This document shows, piece by piece, positions 58,064-64,000 of a DNA stretch of 64,000 nucleotides. Made by a program: the position numbers and the translations under genes. The notes below the pieces were generated by a model. That model saw only the letters and a list, made by a program, of their open reading frames with translations, was not told the DNA's origin and made no database searches. This DNA is from Lactarius indigo (lineage: Eukaryota; Basidiomycota; Agaricomycetes; Russulales; Russulaceae). Each line of letters begins with the position of its first letter. Positions within the stretch are counted from its first letter, which is position 1. The DNA lies in NCBI GenBank assembly GCA_025766275.1, contig JAFKAC010000141.1, positions 1-64,000 of the forward strand, read 5' to 3'.

Positions 58064-59291
58064 ATGCCCTTGCAATCGGTCCCTGGACAAGCCACCAGGC
58101 TGGCTAAAGCTCCATACTTCTCTGGTCGATGTAACGACCCTATTGTCTATTTCCCGTTTAAATATGACACTCTTACTACTGAACACGGACTCGGCGATAG
58201 TCAGAAGGTGGAAATCATCGTGCATTATATCGCGCCCCACATGCGCGAACTTTGGAACTCTTGATGGCTGTGGTACTGACGATTGGGCAACCTTCAAATC
58301 GAACTTGGAAAGCCTGTACCCAGATTTATCGGCGGCCAATTACACCAAAAGAGCCCTGCAAGAGTTCGTGGACATCTCCTCCAAGACTCGCATGCGAGAC
58401 GAAGACGACGTTATGATTTACTACCGTCCTTTCCTCACTCACAGTAATCCCCTCTCTAATAAACAACGAATCTCGGAAGAAGAACGAAGCCTTGAGTTTT
58501 TCCGAGGTTTCCACTCAGACGACCGCGAACTTATGTTTCGTCTATCTGCTATGAAACCCGACCACCTCGTAGGGTTACCATATGATCTTGAAGATGTTCT
58601 TGCTACAGCTCGAAGACAATTTTCTGGCGTACAATTATCCGACTTTCCCTCACGCGAGTTTCGCCATGGCCCCATTAACCTCAGAGAGTCATATCATGCG
58701 GACCCCGATCAATATTAATGGATGCGACGACTATCTGGACGCGAAGATCGCGACCCGCGACTTCGGCAAGAGTGCATGTCCCAGTACAGCCGCGACTCAA
58801 CGGATGACTGCGATTCTTGGAGCGACGATAGTCCTAGCGTGAACGCGACTCGCCACGTGATCGTGACTTCCAAGACAGTCCGCTACGAGATAAGGACCAT
58901 CCTCACGGATGACGGCCCCAGGTTGCAAGTATCCTCCACCGCGAAGTACTAAGCCCCCCCTCCAGCCAGCACCAAACCCGCTACCACCGCATACCAACCT
59001 CAGACCCAGTCTACCGCCTCTCTCATAACGCAGCCAGATGACGCGCCGTCCTATTTCCGCCCAATGCTACGGACCTGCGGCTGTATTTTCTGCGCCGACC
59101 CTAGTCATTACGTCCGCCAGTGCCCGATCGCAAAAGATTATGTCTACATCGGCCGCACAGTTATTCAAAACGACCGACTTTGCCTCCCAAACAGGCAGCC
59201 AAATCCCAACGACGGCTATGGCCTAAAGCCAGCCGTTGACAAGTGGCTCGCGGCCAACTCTGTGCATTCCGCTCTCCGGCCCACACTTTGA
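58064..59291 (+). pseudogene. Decayed agaricomycete gag gene
   Basis: ATG at 58064 opens MPLQSVPGQATRLAKAPYFS, then PHMRELWNS with a stop. In another frame the homology continues: LDGCGTDDWATFKSNLESLY, RMRDEDDVMIYYRPFLTHSN, GFHSDDRELMFRLSAM and EDVLATARRQFSGV. Further on, CIFCADPSHYVRQC is a CCHC-type knuckle, followed by PIAKDYVYIGRTVIQNDRLC. These are the usual blocks of a gag-like family common in mushroom genomes. At least one frameshift (near 58260) and several stops show it is dead. No pol or LTR could be found beside it. Confidence 0.65.
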
Positions 59292-60116
59292 GCATCAAGA
59301 ATCTTGTTCGAGAACGGTCAGATCTTTCGAACTCGCAGTCACGACGCGCCATGCGCACACGGCGCCACCTCCACCTTCCCCTCGACCTTCCGGTGTCTTG
59401 CCTGTTTCACGCTAACTAACCTAATACTTCTCTGTTTCAAACCAACCAATCTGACATCTCGCTTCCCATAGACATCGAGAACTTGATCCCGCTAAGTACT
59501 CTCTCCTCTACAACAATCACTATCCTGCTATTTTTCTGACCATATATATGACGCTTTGGCCGTAATACGGGGCGTGTATCTGTGTGTGTCTCTCTTTCAT
59601 TCGCTCGTGCGATCTAAGCCAAGTTCTTGTTCAGTGTCTTCCTGTCTGCGTGAAGTCTTTGAGTTGCCTCCCACCGTCTTTTGACTTGTCCTACCTCCGA
59701 CCCCGTCCGCCTTCGTCCTATCTCTCACGCATGTTCTCGGGACGACTTATATACTCGCAAAATCTGTCTACCACTCCGCGCTGGTCTCCCCCTCATGTGT
59801 TGATGATGCTACCAGCACCAAAGCAAGTCAGTCACCCGAACCACGTGCCTCTCTCCCATGGTAGGAAACCTCAAAAACGTGGAAGGTGGTGGTGCCCGAA
59901 CGCAACCTGAACGTGTCAAGGGTTTGAATAATACGTAAGTGCAAGCGCACGAAAGTGCGTCTGGCTTGTGCAGCTCATGCATGTGCCGACGATAGCGTCT
60001 TCACCAGCGTTGACAAAGAGAAACAGAGCGGCCGCGCCGTCATAGTTTTGCCGCCACCATTGTTTCGTCGACTCCGACGATACCTTTTCTCTCCGACAGG
60101 CTGGGACTCACTCTAG
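59292..60116. other. Stretch between gag relic and ABM-like gene
   Basis: The left part may be the eroded tail of the gag relic. The right part may contain upstream exons of the ABM-like gene. Nothing is firm. Confidence 0.3.
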
Positions 60117-60691
60117 GACCACCTGAATCCCTTCGGGGATAAGGAGCGCCAGGTTCCCGTGATCAAGCAGTTCGCCGACGGCATGGGGGACGGCGACTCA
60201 GGAGGACCGATCATGGAAAACTCTATCTGTGAACACCGCGCTCCGGAGCCACGAGGCCCCGTGACGGAAGTGACTCGGATCACTTGTTTTTTTTTTTTCC
60301 GGTTCCATATACGTGCACCATCTACACTGAGTACTTGGATCACGTTTGACGATAGAGCGTCGCTCGAAAAAGCTAAGCCTGTGGTGGGCAAATACGTCGC
60401 ATACGCGATCAGGGAAACCCCGCTATTGCGCACGCGTTCGGCCAGATAGAGAAGGTTGAGGAGACGAAAATCACCGTCATCGGTTGGAAAACCGCCGAGG
60501 TAAATTGGGCACTCTCAGATAGATCTCAGGACCTGCTGCTTATGGGGCTTATGGAGCCGGAATTCCAGGACCAGGAGACGACCAGGAACTCCGACGAAGT
60601 GAAAGAAATCATCAAGGAGATGGGCCAGGTCGGAGAATTCGACTCAGAGCGCACCATGTCTCTTGACTTCACGCTTGAAGAGGCTGCTTAA
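60117..60691 (+). pseudogene. ABM-like (dimeric alpha-beta-barrel) gene, probably broken
   Basis: After a TAG acceptor the frame reads DHLNPFGDKERQVPVIKQFA and PEPRGPVTEVTRI, as in fungal ABM-like proteins. Further on, AHAFGQIEKVEETKITVIGW and KTAEVNWALSDRSQDLLLMG follow in a different frame, ending at TAA 60689-60691. The PVTEV and VIGWKT blocks also occur in the ABM-like gene at 37.9 kb. The T run near 60285-60298 and the frame change near 60370-60410 suggest damage, though an unusual intron is possible. A convincing first exon was not found. Confidence 0.5.
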
Positions 60692-61061
60692 TCCCGATGT
60701 ACCTATCGACTTATTTTGGAACCTTAGAATGACGGATAGGCATCGGTATGATCACGCTTCTTGAATAAACGCGGCGTTAGTTATACCCGGGAAAAAAAAG
60801 AGACATCAAAAGTACACCACTGAGAACCTGCAGAGGACACCTAAATACTAGTTCTATTAAGTACCTACGATCACAGCTGTAGGAGTTACGTAAAAGTAAT
60901 AAGGACTATCGTGGTTACGGAGTAGTGAGGGGGAGATGCTATCAGTCTGTCCACTTCGGTATAAGAATGGGACGGAATCGTAGAAAAGAGTATACGTGAT
61001 CTGACTGAAAGGTGGTGTATGAGAACCATAGCCATAGCTGGCTATCAACGCCGTGGCGATG
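60692..61061. other. Convergent intergenic stretch
   Basis: 370 bases between the ABM-like relic and the hydrolase. It has an A run near 60791 and no gene. Confidence 0.45.
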
Positions 61062-62202
61062 TCACAGCGTCTTCTTGAACCAAGCAACGGCCTGCTCAAG
61101 ACCTCCCTCGTACCCGGCCTTAACTTCAGGAACTTGCAGATTTGGTCGTACGGCGAAACCATGAGCGGTCCCTGTGCACAGACGAACTGAATGAGGTGAA
61201 CCCTGGTGTGCTAGAACGAAAGACTTGCCGTTCCAAATCTTAAACTCGTAGTCAACGGGATCGGGTTTTTCCTCCTGTTCTTTAAAAATAGATTGTGCGG
61301 TCTTGACATCCTTATCCTTGAAGCTCATGTCCTCTGCAGTTGTCAGCGTACGATAAGACATGGAATTCGTTTAGTATTACCTTCAGCCAGCAGCCAAGAC
61401 GTGGGAACCTGAGGTAATAAGACAGTAAGTAAAACCTGTTAAGTTAAAATGGCAGTTACCTTGATGTCCCGGATCTCAGCCGGCGACAAACTGGCAGGGT
61501 GCGCGATCACGATGGTGTTCACCGAGTCGGTTGAACCCAGACGAGCAGCCATGGCACCGCCAAAGCAATACCTGGTCCAATTCGAGGTCTCAGTAGGAAG
61601 ATTTCCTGGTCCCACATTGGGAAACACTCACCCAACAGCACCAATCCTCTCATAACCCTTTTCGGATTTAATTTTCTTGATGAACTGTGTAATCAAGGCA
61701 CGTTGATGGGGTGTGGGACACTTTCCGGGTTAAAGAACGTACCGCATGGACTCGAAGGTCAACAACAGATGGGCGGTTGGCGATCATCCTCGGCACGGCC
61801 GCAAGGACCTTGAAAACGACGACACCTAGACTGGTCCATGTCATTTTGACGCCAGCACGATCGGGAAGATTGGGCTCCAGATCAGTCACACGGAACGTTG
61901 GCTTGCCTGACTCGGAGGGGCGAGGAGATGAGCATCAGTTGCAAGAAGCACGACGTATGTGAACGCAACCCACCGTCGAAGAAATCAGGAATCCAGACGT
62001 CCACACCTACGCGTTCAGCAAGATGGTCTGCAACGATCCTCGGATTCGGCAAGGCAAGACCAAATACATCAGTGAGCAGAACAATTGCCCTGGTCGACTG
62101 AGTGGAGTCACCCCGCGCTGGGGTAAAGTAGTCTGGACCAACCATGGAGCCCTTTGGCTCACCCGGGAGGACAAAACCTTTGTAGCAATCTGGGCAACTC
62201 AT
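61062..62202 (-). CDS. Dienelactone hydrolase family protein
   Basis: This is an alpha/beta hydrolase with a cysteine nucleophile that opens lactones, acting in aromatic or general ester metabolism in the cytosol. ATG at 62202 gives MSCPDCYKGFVLPGEPKGSM, then RAIVLLTDVFGLALPNPRIV and VDVWIPDFFDG. After introns, YERIGAVGYCFGGAMAARLG carries the nucleophile elbow G-x-C-x-G. VPTSWLLAE follows, then the acid region EDMSFKDKD, and GTAHGFAVRPN holds the catalytic histidine. The tail is YEGGLEQAVAWFKKTL with TGA at 61062-61064. Length and order fit the family. Confidence 0.88.
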
Positions 62203-62319
62203 GTCTGGGGCACTTCAAGGAGAGGTTCGTCCTCGTGGTCCCCAGGAAGGTATATAAAGGGTCAAGGAGAAGCGCCGTTGGCTGCTGTGCCGTATGGCTT
62301 CGTCACTGGTCACCGGCAA

Positions 62320-63540
62320 TAGGCAATATCTGATCCGGACTCGGAGGACGCGGAGGCAGCTGAGTCACACTGGACCCGCACCTTTGGGGGCTTGTCTGAA
62401 ACAGAGGATATATCCGAGGGGGAGATCTCATAGTGAAGAATCAGACGATATTGAGACGTGAAAGCAATCCAACATAGAAGATCCAAAACCGATCTCTTTG
62501 CTCAAATTACCTGCCAGTCATCAGTAAAACTGCGGTATTTACTAAAATGTCAAACCACTTACATTGGACGCAAGGAAGCCAGGGACCGGTGATGAAAGAT
62601 CTAACATGCTGTCGTTGTCATTGCCTAGGCCTGAAACTGTCCAGCGCAGAGAGTGAACGCCCTAGTTCAAGTGCTCGCACTAAGCTTCCGTGATACTGCC
62701 CCCAGCAGGCGTCGATGATCTCTGGGAGAGGGAAGCAGAAAATATGGATTCTGACAAGATGAGCGACATCACTCACTGAAGGACACCCCAACCAGGGAGA
62801 GGAAGGCGGCGGCGCGGGTGAGTAGGCAGTGGCAACTCTGGTGACGGTGTGTCAGGAGAGGTAGGGGTGATGGCTGTACCTACCTCTCATTTGCGACAGC
62901 GAGGGTGGGCAGGAAGACGGGGGGGTGGGGTGGGGAGACAGTGGTAAGGCGAGGAGGTGGCGGCACAGGCAAGGAGGTGATGGTGCGGGAGGGGATATGG
63001 GGGGAGGACAAGGAAAACAGTGGCGAGGGATGCCCCTCACGCAATTGCCAAGCAAGGAATGATGGGGAGCAGCTCAGTTTTGAATCTGTGGAAAAAGAGA
63101 GGGCTACGGCTGCGAAAGTGGGGGCCATACCTTGTATTGCGGTGATGACGCCGAATGCCTCCACTCTTGTCATGCTTTCTATGCCAGTGCTCAACCAGCA
63201 TTGCAAAGTCATTGTCAGTATTGGCACACTCTTCTCCTATGAGAGATAATAGAAACGAATGACGCAGGCCCACAGAATCACTACATCCTCGGGGTCCGGA
63301 GGAGTTAGGATAGTTTCTTGAAACTAGGGATACTGGCAGCAGGTGAGATCAGAATGGGCACTATGGGGAGGGCGCCGAAGACGAGGTCCTTGTCCTTCTT
63401 TGTTGCTATTATGGCCGTTTTTCTTTGAGCAGACGAGTGTGAAATTGGCAAATAACTCAAACGTGTGGAGGTACTCTTCTGGGATCTTGGAAAGTAGCAA
63501 CTCGACCACGTGTTGAGCACCAATGACGAGAGATTAATGA
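62320..63540 (-). other. Unresolved minus-strand coding signal
   Basis: Several stretches look like exons: HVVELLLSKIPEEYLHTFEL, TRVEAFGVITAIQ with a GTATGG donor, EIIDACWGQYHGSLVRALEL, GNDNDSMLDLSSPVPGFLAS with a GTAAGT donor, and a serine-rich end AASASSESGSDIAYCR with TGA near 62322. I could not join them into one frame or recognise a family. Confidence 0.25.
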
Positions 63541-63783
63541 CAAGAACTGATGATATGATGGACGGACGACGAGAAGTTAGCAATAGAAAGAGACTCGTAT
63601 AGAGAGAAGTCGGATGTAACAACCAGATCTCGTCACTGTTTTTTTGTAAAGCTCGGGAGACTGCAGTACTGACCCAGTAGCAGCAACGTCCATCTGCAGT
63701 CCATGCCGCACGAACACTGTACGTTCTGAGTGATACCCACTTCAGGCTTTGATTTTCAAGCCAAAACCTAACGAAATCTCAAT

Positions 63784-64000
63784 ATGCAGCAGCATCTCGT
63801 GTTCCATCATAATTACGGTAATCCCCAGCCTGTGCGACACACATACACACACCTTTCCAGTTTGTCTCCCCGTTCACTCTCGACCCGCACGTCCTCGCCC
63901 TCGAGCCCAACCGTCGCGCTACGCTTGCTGCGCATGCGGCCTGGCGCGAGGTGCCTTGCCTCCGGGTTCGGACCACCCGTGTCCGTGTCCCGGCCGGAGA
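63784..64000 (+). CDS. Possible start of a gene running off the window
   Basis: An ATG at 63784 is followed by a GTAATC donor and, after a pyrimidine tract and CAG at about 63870, an open G/C-rich stretch to the window end. In the natural-looking frame this reads FVSPFTLDPHVLALEPNRRA. The splice phase does not settle the frame, so the product is unknown. Its G/C content is higher than that of the surrounding sequence. Confidence 0.25.
   Translation, partial: MQQHLVFHHNYGNPQPVRHTYTHLSSLSPRSLSTRTSSPSSPTVALRLLRMRPGARCLASGFGPPVSVSRPE

Overview
The window is nuclear DNA of a filamentous basidiomycete, almost certainly an agaricomycete (mushroom-type fungus). Genes are dense and cut by many GT-AG introns of about 45-65 bases. 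Several families are typical of this class: seven-span membrane proteins, fungal STAND/NLR receptors with a Goodbye-like N-terminus, wax-synthase-like acyltransferases, agaricomycete gag genes, and RNase H retroelements.

Layout. 0.6-2.0 kb: seven-span membrane protein with an apparent frameshift. 4.5-12.2 kb: HOS3-type histone deacetylase, CTK2-type cyclin, wax synthase and nickel/cobalt transporter. 13.6-32.1 kb is a housekeeping core: SH3-RasGEF, F-box/WD protein, Miro GTPase (Gem1), VWA protein, G-patch protein, ZFC3H1/Red1-type zinc-finger protein, and an MCM1-type MADS-box factor. 34.8-38.6 kb: SAM methyltransferase whose 5' end abuts or overlaps a dimeric alpha-beta-barrel (ABM-like) gene.

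From 39.4 kb the window is accessory and rich in mobile DNA. It holds a 650-bp inverted-repeat element with a TAA duplication, an O-methyltransferase, then an NLR gene (Goodbye-NACHT-ankyrin, 42.8-53.3 kb). Intron 2 of the NLR carries a complete 7,000-bp Ty3/Gypsy chromodomain retrotransposon. The element has 365-bp LTRs, a 5-bp ACCCG duplication, a 12-base self-priming site, gag and pol with five in-frame TGA codons, and an extra intact 376-codon ORF with two CCHC zinc knuckles between pol and the 3' LTR. All three LTR differences are transitions at CpG. Splicing still predicts an open 1,005-residue NLR. An RNase H retroelement relic and a second copy of a 140-bp repeat lie on the far side of the NLR.

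55.0-64.0 kb: adaptin-binding protein (AAGAB/Irc6), a possible small gene, a decayed gag, an ABM-like gene relic, a dienelactone hydrolase, and two unresolved coding signals at the end.

The housekeeping genes touch chromatin (HOS3), transcription (CTK2, MCM1), RNA turnover (ZFC3H1), Ras signalling, mitochondrial dynamics and vesicle traffic. They do not form one pathway. The most unusual object is the retrotransposon: its third ORF, its position inside the intron of an immune-type receptor, and its CpG-only decay.

Exon models were drawn by eye from reading frames, splice signals and remembered family consensus. No alignment or search was run.
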